DNA of 64,000 bases from Acinetobacter bohemicus ANC 3994 (GTDB lineage Bacteria; Pseudomonadota; Gammaproteobacteria; Pseudomonadales; Moraxellaceae), in NCBI RefSeq assembly GCF_000367925.1, contig NZ_KB849164.1:722349-786348 (forward strand). The letters run 5' to 3'. This document shows positions 15,682 to 24,310 of the stretch, one piece after another. The notes beneath the pieces were generated by a model. The model had not been told where the DNA came from and ran no database searches. It was given only the letters and a program-made list of their open reading frames with translations. Numbering within the stretch: the stretch's first letter is position 1; each line of letters opens with the position of its first letter. The translations under genes were made by a program, and so were the position numbers.

Positions 15682-16302
15682 ATGCGCGGTTTATATCTTA
15701 TTACCAATGATGATCCTTTAGAAGTTTTACTTGCAAAGTTGGAAGGTGCTTTTGCAAATGGTGGCATAGCCGTATTGCAATATCGCCGTAAGAAAGTCAC
15801 ACAAGAAGATCAAATTTACGAAGTGGAATATATGAAAGCCTTGTGTGCTGAATATGCTGTTCCTTTTGTGATTAATGATGATCTAGAAATGGCAGTTAAA
15901 TATGGTGTAGGTGTACATTTGGGGCAAGATGATGGCTCAATTGCCGATGCTGCCGCACAATTACCTCAAGGTGTACTTATTGGTTGTAGTTGTAATAATT
16001 CACTCGAACTGGCTGAACAAGCCATTGCAGAAGGTGCAAATTATGTGGCATTTGGTGCAATTTATGCCACTGATACTAAACCTGAAGCAGGCAATATTGG
16101 TCTGGAAACATTAAAGCAAGCAAAAGCCAAGTTGAATGTACCGATTTGTGCCATTGGTGGTTTAACGGTTGAAAATTCCGATGTTGTGATTACAGCAGGC
16201 GCAGACTTATGCGCGGTGATCAGTGATATTTTAGGTCGTCCAATGAATCATATTCCTGAACGTTTAGATGAGTGGTCTGAACTTTTTAGTGCGACGGTTT
16301 AA
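15682..16302 (+). CDS. thiE: thiamine-phosphate synthase
   Basis: It joins the HMP-pyrophosphate and thiazole-phosphate halves to make thiamine monophosphate. The 206-residue protein is a typical ThiE TIM barrel starting MRGLYLITND. It has the phosphate/pyrophosphate site QYRRKK (residues 32-37), FVINDDLEMA with the metal-binding aspartates, GVHLGQDDGS, IGCSCNN, FGAIYATDTKP and the glycine-rich phosphate loop AIGGLTVENS. It precedes hemL by about 45 bp on the same strand, so the two are probably cotranscribed, an arrangement I associate with Acinetobacter. Confidence 0.93.
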   Translation: MRGLYLITNDDPLEVLLAKLEGAFANGGIAVLQYRRKKVTQEDQIYEVEYMKALCAEYAVPFVINDDLEMAVKYGVGVHLGQDDGSIADAAAQLPQGVLIGCSCNNSLELAEQAIAEGANYVAFGAIYATDTKPEAGNIGLETLKQAKAKLNVPICAIGGLTVENSDVVITAGADLCAVISDILGRPMNHIPERLDEWSELFSATV

Positions 16303-16347
16303 GCAGTTTTTTTATTTTTGTAGTTAAATTTTTAGTTGAGTAAATTG

Positions 16348-17652
16348 ATGAGCTTATCTCCAAAGCAAGAACAATTGTTTAAACAAGCCAGCAAACATAT
16401 TCCAGGTGGGGTGAATTCACCGGTACGTGCTTTTAATGGGGTGGGTGGCACGCCTGTATTTATCGAAAAAGCCAAAGGTGCGTATTTATACGATGTCGAC
16501 GGTAAGCGTTATGTCGATTATGTGGGTTCATGGGGACCAATGATTTTAGGGCATGCGCATCCAGCCATCATTAAAGCAGTTCAAGATGCTGCTGTGGACG
16601 GTTTGAGTTTTGGTGCGCCCACTGTTCATGAAACCACTTTGGCAGATATTATTTGTGAAATTATGCCGTCGATTGAATTGGTTCGTATGACCAATTCGGG
16701 GACTGAAGCAACCATGACCGCCATTCGTCTAGCACGTGGTTATACCGGTCGTGACAAGATTGTAAAATTTGAAGGTTGTTACCACGGTCATTCAGACTCG
16801 CTGTTGGTTAAAGCAGGTTCGGGTATGTTGACCAATGGTGAAGGTGAAGCGACGTCTGCGGGTGTGCCTGCTGATTTTGCTAAACATACGCTCACACTTC
16901 CATACAATGATATTGCGACACTGAAAGAATGCTTTGCTAAATTTGGTCATGAAATTGCTGGGGTCATTGTTGAACCTGTAGCGGGTAACATGAACTTGGT
17001 TATCCCAATTGATGGTTTCTTACAAGCAATTCGTGATGTATGTGATGAACATGGTTCAGTGTTTATTATTGATGAAGTAATGACGGGTTTCCGTGTCGGT
17101 CTAGGTGGTGCTCAGGCACATTATGGCGTAACACCTGACTTGACGACTTTAGGTAAAATTATTGGTGCAGGCTTACCCGTCGGTGCATTCGGTGGTAAAC
17201 GTGAAGTGATGGAATGCATTGCACCACTGGGTAAAGTTTATCAAGCGGGGACATTGTCGGGTAATCCATTGGCGATGCGTGCCGGTATTGAAATGTTTAA
17301 ACATTTACGTGCCGAAGGTTTCTATGAAAACTTAACTGCACAATTAGCAAAATTACTGGCGGGTTTACAAGTTGCTGCGGATCAAGCAGGGATTCCATTC
17401 AAGACTCAACAAGTGGGTGGGATGTTTGGTTTGTACTTTACCAATCAGACAGACATTACCAGCTTTGATTCAATGCTGAAATGTGATGTTGATGCCTTCC
17501 GTAAATTCTTCCACGGTATGTTAAAACGTGGGGTAAACCTTGCACCATCCGCATTTGAAGCTGGATTTATTTCGATTGCACATTCTGATGAAGATATTGA
17601 ATTTACTCTACAGGCAGCACGTGAAACTTTTGCTGAAATGAAATCGGTTTAA
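16348..17652 (+). CDS. hemL: glutamate-1-semialdehyde 2,1-aminomutase
   Basis: This PLP enzyme converts glutamate-1-semialdehyde to 5-aminolevulinate, the committed precursor of heme. It is 434 residues from the ATG at 16348 (MSLSPKQEQLF), with GAG 7 nt upstream; an in-frame TTG at 16336 is less likely. Visible class III aminotransferase landmarks are SGTEATMTAIRLARG, EGCYHGHSD, the aspartate of IIDEVMTGFRVG, and the PLP lysine in TLGKIIGAGLPVGAFGG. GTLSGNPLAMRAG follows near residue 300. Length and motifs are normal. It is followed by a terminator at 17686. Confidence 0.95.
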   Translation: MSLSPKQEQLFKQASKHIPGGVNSPVRAFNGVGGTPVFIEKAKGAYLYDVDGKRYVDYVGSWGPMILGHAHPAIIKAVQDAAVDGLSFGAPTVHETTLADIICEIMPSIELVRMTNSGTEATMTAIRLARGYTGRDKIVKFEGCYHGHSDSLLVKAGSGMLTNGEGEATSAGVPADFAKHTLTLPYNDIATLKECFAKFGHEIAGVIVEPVAGNMNLVIPIDGFLQAIRDVCDEHGSVFIIDEVMTGFRVGLGGAQAHYGVTPDLTTLGKIIGAGLPVGAFGGKREVMECIAPLGKVYQAGTLSGNPLAMRAGIEMFKHLRAEGFYENLTAQLAKLLAGLQVAADQAGIPFKTQQVGGMFGLYFTNQTDITSFDSMLKCDVDAFRKFFHGMLKRGVNLAPSAFEAGFISIAHSDEDIEFTLQAARETFAEMKSV

Positions 17653-17685
17653 GTAAATAGTTTTCAGCTCAATTGATTGATCATA

Positions 17686-17717
17686 AAGCTCGTGGTTGAA
17701 GGACTACGGGCTTTTTA
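17686..17717 (+). terminator. hemL terminator
   Basis: AAGCTCGTGG (17686-17695) pairs with CTACGGGCTT (17704-17713) using two G-U pairs, and TTTT follows. Confidence 0.7.
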
Positions 17718-17744
17718 TTTTTATAGGACTTATTAGGAGTAAAC

Positions 17745-18164
17745 GTGAAAACCAAACATTATTTAATGCTAGAAGATGCTGAGTTGCTATTAAATTACGC
17801 CCATCAATATGCAATACAACATGCATTTAATGTCAGCATTGCGATTGTGGATGAAACAGGTACTTTATTGGCAATGAAGCGTATGGATGGTGCTTCACCC
17901 ATGACAGCAAACTTATGTTTAGAAAAAGCCAAATGCTCAGCCATTAGCCGTCGTCCATCAAAATTATTTGAAGATCTTATTAAAAATGGTCAGATGGGTT
18001 TTCTAACGATGGATAGTTTTTCTGGCATGTTGGAGGGTGGAGAGCCGATTTTATATGCAGGGCAATTGGTCGGTGCTGTTGGTGTGTCAGGAGTTAAATC
18101 CTTTCAGGATGCAGAAATTGCGCAACATGCAATTCAGGCTTTTTTGGCAAATATGCCTGAATAA
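17745..18164 (+). CDS. GlcG/HbpS-type heme-binding-like protein (DUF336)
   Basis: 139 residues from a GTG at 17745 with a strong TTAGGAG site. The Haem_degrading/DUF336 fold signatures are present: VSIAIVDETGTLLAMKRMDGASP, CLEKAKCSAIS, GGEPILYAGQLVGAVGVSGV and a C-terminal helix. Relatives include GlcG of glycolate operons and the redox/heme sensor HbpS; no glycolate or two-component genes lie here. It follows hemL by 92 bp but after a terminator, so it is likely expressed on its own. Its function is unknown. Confidence 0.8.
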   Translation: MKTKHYLMLEDAELLLNYAHQYAIQHAFNVSIAIVDETGTLLAMKRMDGASPMTANLCLEKAKCSAISRRPSKLFEDLIKNGQMGFLTMDSFSGMLEGGEPILYAGQLVGAVGVSGVKSFQDAEIAQHAIQAFLANMPE

Positions 18165-18413
18165 GGGATATATTGAGAATCGACACAATCAGGGTGTAGA
18201 GATTAACTGTAAAGATTTCTTGGCACTTCTTCTTATGCGGGGGCAGATTTTGACTAGGGTATTTAGACCCCCAATTCTATTTTTCAACCAATTGAAATAA
18301 TTTTGAGTCAAAATCGGAAAAACCGTCGTCAATTCTAGTATTGAGCATTGTAATTCTGTGGCAAGCTTTCTATTATTGCTGGCTTGTTTTCGCGATCAGC
18401 TTGGAATTGAACA

Positions 18414-19058
18414 TTGAGTAATTTTCTAACCGAACACCTGATACATCGTGATGAAGATTTTATGGTGATCCATAAACCTGCGGGTGTACTCACCGTTCCC
18501 GGCAAAACTGAAGATTTACAAGATTGCGTGATCAATAGATTATTAAAAATAGAACCTAAAACCTTATTGATTCACCGTTTAGATCGTGATACTTCGGGTA
18601 TCTTGGTTTTTGGTTTGACCAAATGGGGACAAAAAACCATTTCCCGTCAGTTCCAAGAACGTCAAACAGCAAAAACATATCAAGCCGTTGTGGCTGGACA
18701 TTTGGTCGGTGAAGGTACTGTTGACGTGCCTGTGGTTTACGACCCTGAACATCCGCCATTACATATTGCCGATATTCATCATAACAAGCCTGCATTAACG
18801 CATTGGCAAGTCATTGAACATTTTGAAATTCAAGGGCAGGCGGTCACGCGTGTCAAACTTACCCCGATTACAGGTCGTTCACATCAGCTTCGCGTACATA
18901 TGCAGTATCTGGGTCATCCGATTGTGGGGGACACTTTATATGCGACACGGGAACAGCAACAGTTGATTCCACGTCTATGCTTACATGCTGAACACTTGGG
19001 TTTTTACCATCCTCAAACAGAGGAACTTGTGGAGTTTTATTATCCTGTTCCTTTTTAA
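18414..19058 (+). CDS. rluA: RluA family pseudouridine synthase (RluA-like)
   Basis: 214 residues, the size of E. coli RluA, which modifies 23S rRNA U746 and tRNA U32. The catalytic motif is IHRLDRDTSGILVF (aspartate near residue 57). KPAGVLTVPGKTEDL, VDVPVVYDPEHPP, PITGRSHQLRVHMQYLGHPIVGD and PRLCLHAEHL match RluA more closely than the longer RluC/RluD, and there is no N-terminal S4 domain. The start is a TTG at 18414 preceded by GGAATTG; no ATG upstream of the conserved N-terminus exists. The symbol is by similarity; a related paralogue (61691-62596) is present. Confidence 0.75.
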   Translation: MSNFLTEHLIHRDEDFMVIHKPAGVLTVPGKTEDLQDCVINRLLKIEPKTLLIHRLDRDTSGILVFGLTKWGQKTISRQFQERQTAKTYQAVVAGHLVGEGTVDVPVVYDPEHPPLHIADIHHNKPALTHWQVIEHFEIQGQAVTRVKLTPITGRSHQLRVHMQYLGHPIVGDTLYATREQQQLIPRLCLHAEHLGFYHPQTEELVEFYYPVPF

Positions 19059-19210
19059 GATAAAAACTTTTTAATCGTCATCGAATTTGCTCACTTTTTA
19101 GTGGGCTTTATGTCAAAATATATTGCTTAAAGACCTATTTTCTTGCTCAAATACTAATCAGGTTTTGAGTTTAAAATTAGTGTCCTCATTTTTAGATAAA
19201 GGTGGAAAAA

Positions 19211-22039
19211 TTGCATCAGTTTGCTATTGGTCAGCGTTGGTTATCAGATACAGAAACAGAGCTTGGTTTAGGGGTTCTTATTGATGTAGATGAACGATCG
19301 GTTAGCATTTTATTCCCGAAAAGTGATGAAACACGTGTGTACGCACGTAATAATGCACCTTTATCGCGTATTGTTTTTAACATTAAAGATGAATTACAAG
19401 ATCAAGAAGGCACCAAGTGGCTGGTTGAATCTTTTGAAGATCGTCATGGTGTGGTTCGTTATAACGTGGTGCGTACTTTAGAAGATGGGACTGAAGAGCG
19501 TAAATCATTAAACGAAACACGTATTGGTGCGCATATTCAGCTGTCTAAGCCACTTGATCGTTTGCTTGCCAGTCAAATTGATTATAAAGAATGGTATGAC
19601 CTTCGTATTGAAGCTTTGCTTATGCAAGCCAATATGAAAGCCAGCCCATTACGTGGCATGGTCGGTGCGCGTGTCGGTCTAATTCCACATCAGTTGTATA
19701 TTGCTCATGAAGTCGGGCAGCGTTTTGCACCTCGTGTTTTACTTGCCGACGAAGTAGGTTTGGGTAAAACCATTGAAGCAGGCTTGATTATTCATCAGCA
19801 ACTTAAAACAGGTCGTTCAGAACGTATCCTGATTTTAGTGCCAGATTCACTGCAATATCAGTGGATGATTGAAATGCGCCGTCGTTTTAATCTACAGTTC
19901 TCTTTATTTGATTTAACCCGTACAGCATCGATTAAAGAACATGATCCAGATTTAAATCCATTCTTGACTGAGCAATGTATCATTGCCAGTGTGGACTTGA
20001 TGGTCGATCATGATGATTTACGTGAACAAGCACTAGAAGCTGGTTTCGACTTGCTTGTGGTCGATGAAGCACATCATTTGATGTGGAGTGAAGAAGAAGG
20101 TGGTAATGACCGTTATGACCTTGTTGAAGAACTGGCTGAGAAAACACCGGGTGTTTTACTGCTGACAGCGACACCTGAACAATTGGGTGTAGAAAGCCAT
20201 TTCGCGCGTTTACGTTTACTTGATCCACAGCGTTTTAGTTCACTTGATCGTTTCTTAGATGAAGAAGTGCAATATCACCACACTGCAAAAATTGCAGAAG
20301 TGTTGATGTCAGATATGCTTTTAGAACAAGGCCATTTATCTGCGATTGAAGGCTTGCTTGGGCATAGCATTCAGGATGAGCCAGAACAACGTTTCCGTGC
20401 CATTCACGAATTATTAGACCGTCATGGTACAGGTCGTATTTTATTCCGTAATACCCGTGAAGCGATTCAAGGTTTCCCAGGTCGTGACTGTCAACCAGCT
20501 GCATTACCTGCACCAGCACACTGGTCTAAAGATGGTAAATTACGTGAACAAATGTGGCCTGAAGAAGCACAGCTTGATGGTGCTTGGATGGAACACGATC
20601 CACGTGTTATGTGGTTGATGGAAATGCTCCGCACAGGGCTGAAACACAAAAAAGTATTGCTGATTGCACGTACTGGACCTGTGGTTGAAGCTTTGGAAAA
20701 TGTACTGCGTTTACATGCCGGTATTCGTACGGCTATGTTCCATGAAGGTATGAGCTTACTTGAGCGTGACCAAGCAGCTGCATATTTTGCGGAAGATTCT
20801 TACGGTGCACAAATTTTACTCTGTTCGGAAATTGGTTCTGAAGGACGTAACTTCCAGTTTGCTTCTGACCTGATTTTATTTGATTTACCGGCGAACCCAG
20901 ACGTTTTAGAACAACGTATTGGCCGTTTAGACCGTATTGGTCAAGAAAACCGTATTCAAATTCATGTGCCATATTTAGTAGGTACAGCGCAAGAGCGTAT
21001 GTTCCGTTGGTACAACGAAGGTTTAAATATTTTTAGTAATATTTCACCTACGGCTCAAACGTTGCAAGAAAACTTCATTATTAAATTAAAAGATTGTTTA
21101 TTGGCTGATTTGGGTCAACAGTTTGAAGATTTACTTGAAGAAGTCTGTGTGCAGCGCGAAGCTTTGGAAGCTGAATTGCAGGAAGGTCGAGACCGTTTGT
21201 TAGAATACAACTCTTGTCGTCCGATTGTGGCGCAAGAAATTGTGAAAGCGCTCGAAGATTATGATGACAACACCACGTTGCCAATGTTTATGAAGCGCTT
21301 TATGGCATCGACCAATATTGACTTTGATGAACAAAGTAACGGTACGGTGATCATTAAACCAACTGATCAAATGCAGGTTCAAGGTTTAACGCTTGATGAA
21401 GAAGGCATGACAGCCACTTTCTATCGTGACCAAGCACAAGCCCGTGAAGATGCGCAGTATTTAACGCTGGAACATCCATTCACAGAAAGTGTAATGGAAA
21501 TGATTAATACACAAGGCTTTGGTAGTACCAATGTTGCTGTGTTGAAATCTGCGGCATTACCGCAAGGTTCGGTGTTATTGGAAGTGTGGTTTAAAGTTGA
21601 TGTGGTTGCGCCGAAAGCCTTGAACTTACCATCAAGCCTACCGCAACAACTGATTCGTGTTCTCTTGAGTGAAAAAGGTCAGGATTTATCGAATAAGATT
21701 GCTCCCGATATTTTGAAACCTTATTTACATCATTTGGACAGTAATAGCTGCCGTCAGGTAGTGAAAGCGCGCCGTGATGTGATTGAACAACGTTATGTAC
21801 AAGCTTTGGATATTGCGAAAGCGGCATTGCCAAGCTTTAAACAACAAGCTAAAGAAGTGTATGGTAATAAATGGCAATATGAAATTGACCGTTTAACTTA
21901 TCTTAAGCAATTTAATCCAAGTATTCGTGAAGATGAAATTGCACGTTTACAGAAATTGCAAAAAGAAGGTATTGGCTTGCTCGATGGTTTATCTGTCACA
22001 CCTGAAGCGATTCAAGTACTTGTGGTGGTAAAACCTTAA
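19211..22039 (+). CDS. rapA: RNA polymerase-associated protein RapA
   Basis: A Swi2/Snf2-family ATPase that binds RNA polymerase and promotes its recycling. About 942 residues. The N-terminal tandem Tudor-like part (FAIGQRWLSDTETELGLG) is followed by the helicase core. Walker A is LLADEVGLGKTIEAG, with the DEAH-type box LLVVDEAHH and motif III LLLTATPEQ. The second RecA half has MFHEGMSLLERDQAAAYF, LLCSEIGSEGRNFQFAS and QRIGRLDRIGQ. The C-terminal region matches the RapA_C extension. I prefer the TTG at 19211 (giving MHQFAIGQRW) because AAAGGTGG precedes it; GTG at 19202 is the alternative. It is monocistronic, with a terminator at 22054. Confidence 0.94.
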   Translation: MHQFAIGQRWLSDTETELGLGVLIDVDERSVSILFPKSDETRVYARNNAPLSRIVFNIKDELQDQEGTKWLVESFEDRHGVVRYNVVRTLEDGTEERKSLNETRIGAHIQLSKPLDRLLASQIDYKEWYDLRIEALLMQANMKASPLRGMVGARVGLIPHQLYIAHEVGQRFAPRVLLADEVGLGKTIEAGLIIHQQLKTGRSERILILVPDSLQYQWMIEMRRRFNLQFSLFDLTRTASIKEHDPDLNPFLTEQCIIASVDLMVDHDDLREQALEAGFDLLVVDEAHHLMWSEEEGGNDRYDLVEELAEKTPGVLLLTATPEQLGVESHFARLRLLDPQRFSSLDRFLDEEVQYHHTAKIAEVLMSDMLLEQGHLSAIEGLLGHSIQDEPEQRFRAIHELLDRHGTGRILFRNTREAIQGFPGRDCQPAALPAPAHWSKDGKLREQMWPEEAQLDGAWMEHDPRVMWLMEMLRTGLKHKKVLLIARTGPVVEALENVLRLHAGIRTAMFHEGMSLLERDQAAAYFAEDSYGAQILLCSEIGSEGRNFQFASDLILFDLPANPDVLEQRIGRLDRIGQENRIQIHVPYLVGTAQERMFRWYNEGLNIFSNISPTAQTLQENFIIKLKDCLLADLGQQFEDLLEEVCVQREALEAELQEGRDRLLEYNSCRPIVAQEIVKALEDYDDNTTLPMFMKRFMASTNIDFDEQSNGTVIIKPTDQMQVQGLTLDEEGMTATFYRDQAQAREDAQYLTLEHPFTESVMEMINTQGFGSTNVAVLKSAALPQGSVLLEVWFKVDVVAPKALNLPSSLPQQLIRVLLSEKGQDLSNKIAPDILKPYLHHLDSNSCRQVVKARRDVIEQRYVQALDIAKAALPSFKQQAKEVYGNKWQYEIDRLTYLKQFNPSIREDEIARLQKLQKEGIGLLDGLSVTPEAIQVLVVVKP

Positions 22040-22053
22040 GTTTTAAATGAAAG

Positions 22054-22077
22054 AAAAGCACCTTCGGGTGCTTTTTT
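22054..22077 (+). terminator. rapA terminator
   Basis: AAAAGCACC (22054-22062) and GGTGCTTTT (22067-22075) enclose a stable TTCG tetraloop, followed by a T run. Confidence 0.85.
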
Positions 22078-22176
22078 ATTGTCTTATATTTTGTACCAAA
22101 TATAGGCCTATCTGGCGTTTAGAATTCAGCTCATGTTAAAATAGGGTATAAATTTTAAAAACATATAAGAACAATT

Positions 22177-22443
22177 ATGGCTAAATCTTTAGTGATCATG
22201 GGGTCTTCAACGACACATGGCGGCATCGTATCTGAATGTGAAAACACATTTATTATCAATGGTATTGCAGTACATTTGCATGGAATGAAGCATTTTTGTC
22301 CCAAATGCCAAGTTGTGGTGTCATCTATTGCAGCAGATCAGTCAACACTGGTAAAAGGGCGAGGCGTTGTGCTGGCTGGAGATAAAACCACCTGTGGAGC
22401 AACTTTTCTAGCAAATCAGACTTTAGTGGTTTCACAAAAATAA
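22177..22443 (+). CDS. PAAR domain-containing protein
   Basis: An 88-residue protein made of one PAAR domain, the cone that caps the VgrG spike of type VI secretion. It shows the HGGIV turn, a short beta-repeat pattern, and cysteine/histidine residues (HGMKHFCPKCQ, TTCGATFL) that could bind the zinc at the tip. It carries no effector extension. No vgrG, hcp or other type VI gene is nearby, so it is an orphan PAAR. It precedes an alpha/beta hydrolase gene by about 140 bp on the same strand; a functional link is possible but unproven. Confidence 0.8.
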   Translation: MAKSLVIMGSSTTHGGIVSECENTFIINGIAVHLHGMKHFCPKCQVVVSSIAADQSTLVKGRGVVLAGDKTTCGATFLANQTLVVSQK

Positions 22444-22584
22444 TCGTTCTATTAAGTATGCTGTATTGAGAGCAAAGTTGACTTTGAAGTCAGCCTATTG
22501 GTGATTTATCGATTTAATCTGCGTATATTTTTACGTAAGCTAGCAATACGGTTAATCACTTTATCAAAAGAAGAGCACAGTCAA

Positions 22585-23409
22585 ATGGCTGATGAATTAT
22601 TTATGAAAACAGAAATTCATTTTACTCATGCCAATGGAATTCCTGCACAAAGTTATCAAAAGTTCTTTACTTATTTTCAGGATGAATTTGATTTAAAGTC
22701 CATTCCAATGATTGGGATGAATCCACAGTACCCGATTACCCATGATTGGCGTTATTTAGTCGATCAAATTATTGATGATGTTGAACAACAATTTCAGGGC
22801 AGAAAAGTGGTTGGTCTTGGGCATTCTTTTGGTTCATTATTAACACTCATGAGCGCTTATAAGCGTCCTGACTTATTTTCACAATTGGTGATTATGGATC
22901 CACCTTTTGTGATTGGTTCTAAATCTGCCATGTTTGAGATTGCACAAAAATTAAAACTCAAAGCCATTGATCAATTTACACCAGCGGGAATTACCTTGAA
23001 ACGCACAGATCATTGGAAAGATCATGCGCATGCATATACCTCAATGCGGCATAATCAATTATTCCGACATTTTGATGAAACCTGTTTTCAAGATTTTCTA
23101 AACCATGGCCTGCAAGAAGATGCTGAGCGCGGTGGTTTAACTTTGGCTGTACCGAAGCTCGTTGAAGCTGAAATTTTTCGAACTGTACCTGCGTGGTGGT
23201 GGCGTACACCAAGAAAAGCACCTGTTGTACCTGTCCATTTAATTAGTGCAAACAAGAGTCCATTTTATAAACAAGGTTTTCCACAAGGCATACAAAAGAC
23301 TTATCAGATTAATTATAGTTTGCTGCAAGGTGGACATATGTTTCCATTAGAACAGCCTGAAAAGACAGCCGAATTGGTTAAACACATTATTGCTCAACAA
23401 AAAAAGTAA
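22585..23409 (+). CDS. alpha/beta hydrolase
   Basis: About 274 residues from the ATG at 22585; an upstream frame to 22498 lacks a ribosome binding site, and 22603 is another possible start. The alpha/beta-hydrolase fold is clear: the oxyanion segment HFTHANGIPAQSY, the nucleophile elbow GLGHSFGSL (serine near residue 81), a downstream aspartate in LVIMDPPF and the catalytic histidine in LLQGGHMFPLEQP. It lacks a signal peptide. The substrate is unknown. It follows the orphan PAAR gene and converges on the TetR gene. Confidence 0.8.
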   Translation: MADELFMKTEIHFTHANGIPAQSYQKFFTYFQDEFDLKSIPMIGMNPQYPITHDWRYLVDQIIDDVEQQFQGRKVVGLGHSFGSLLTLMSAYKRPDLFSQLVIMDPPFVIGSKSAMFEIAQKLKLKAIDQFTPAGITLKRTDHWKDHAHAYTSMRHNQLFRHFDETCFQDFLNHGLQEDAERGGLTLAVPKLVEAEIFRTVPAWWWRTPRKAPVVPVHLISANKSPFYKQGFPQGIQKTYQINYSLLQGGHMFPLEQPEKTAELVKHIIAQQKK

Positions 23410-23474
23410 TGAAAAATGATTCTAAAGGAGTAGAGGGGATACTCAATAAGTGATAACGCCTCAGTATAAAGTTA

Positions 23475-24170
23475 TTAGTTTATTTTGGCTTCATCCAAAT
23501 GACGTGCACCTTCTAAAATCATGCGAATCATGATCATGGTTTGTTCTGCTATTTCTTTACGTTCATTGATTGGGATGTCGATGAGTTTAGCACCCATATT
23601 AAATACCAATTGCGTAATGGCTTTTGCTACCAAATCAGGGTAGCACAGTTTGCTGTTATTTAAGCGTTCTAACAAAATTAGATCATCTTTCAGTTCTTGC
23701 TGAAAATAATTTAACTGGCGTTCAACGGCTAATTTGTATGAGGTAGAACCAGTATAGGCTTCACGAAGTAATAAACTTAAATTACCTTCATCTGCATCCA
23801 ATTGTTCAATAAAAACCTCAACAGAACTACGAATGATACTGTTTTGTTTCGAGGCTTTTAAACGTGCTTCAAGTAAAATTTGGCGTAATACATTGCCTGA
23901 ACGATCAATTAATTCAATTGCAAGCTCATCTATATCTTTGAAATGTCGATAAAAACTATTCGGAGCAATGCCCGCTTCTCGGGCAACTTCACGCAGACTT
24001 AAGGATGAAATACTTTTTTGCGGGCCAATTAAATTGAGTGCAGCTTGAAACAGTTCTTCTTTAGTAATCGTTGCTTTTCGACCGACGGTGCGGACAACAA
24101 TCGGCTCATGCGCAAAATTTTGTGCATCAATTGTGGCAGTAACATTTTTTTTAATTGAAGACTGGTTCAT
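23475..24170 (-). CDS. TetR family regulator (FabR/DesT-like) of the desaturase operon
   Basis: 231 residues from the ATG at 24170. The N-terminal helix-turn-helix is SLSLREVAREAGIAPNSFYRHF, near identical in pattern to FabR/DesT, which sense acyl-CoA or acyl-ACP saturation. The C-terminal ligand domain includes LLREAYTGSTSYKLAVERQL. It is divergent from a reductase-desaturase operon, exactly the desT-desCB order known in Pseudomonas, so it probably represses those genes and itself. A perfect inverted repeat lies in the shared intergenic region at 24249-24270. Confidence 0.85.
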   Translation of the reverse strand: MNQSSIKKNVTATIDAQNFAHEPIVVRTVGRKATITKEELFQAALNLIGPQKSISSLSLREVAREAGIAPNSFYRHFKDIDELAIELIDRSGNVLRQILLEARLKASKQNSIIRSSVEVFIEQLDADEGNLSLLLREAYTGSTSYKLAVERQLNYFQQELKDDLILLERLNNSKLCYPDLVAKAITQLVFNMGAKLIDIPINERKEIAEQTMIMIRMILEGARHLDEAKIN

Positions 24171-24248
24171 ATTTTTCAAGAGATTAGAGACACTCAGACA
24201 TTATAGCTGTTGCTTGGTCACATGGGAAATGAATAGAAACAATACAAG

Positions 24249-24270
24249 TGTATATACAAATATATATACA
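24249..24270. promoter_or_regulatory. probable TetR operator
   Basis: TGTATATA (24249-24256) and TATATACA (24263-24270) form a perfect inverted repeat with a 6-nt spacer. Overlapping it, ATACA-TG-TGTAT (24266-24277) is a second one. The position between the divergent regulator and reductase genes fits a TetR operator. It does not copy the published FabR/DesT box. Confidence 0.55.
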
Positions 24271-24310
24271 TGTGTATAATAATATAAATTCAATCGCGTG
24301 GTATCTGACT

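Noticed and set aside
18239..18272. GGGGG and CCCCC arms after the GlcG-like gene
   Set aside because: The loop is long and there is no T run; not convincing as a terminator.
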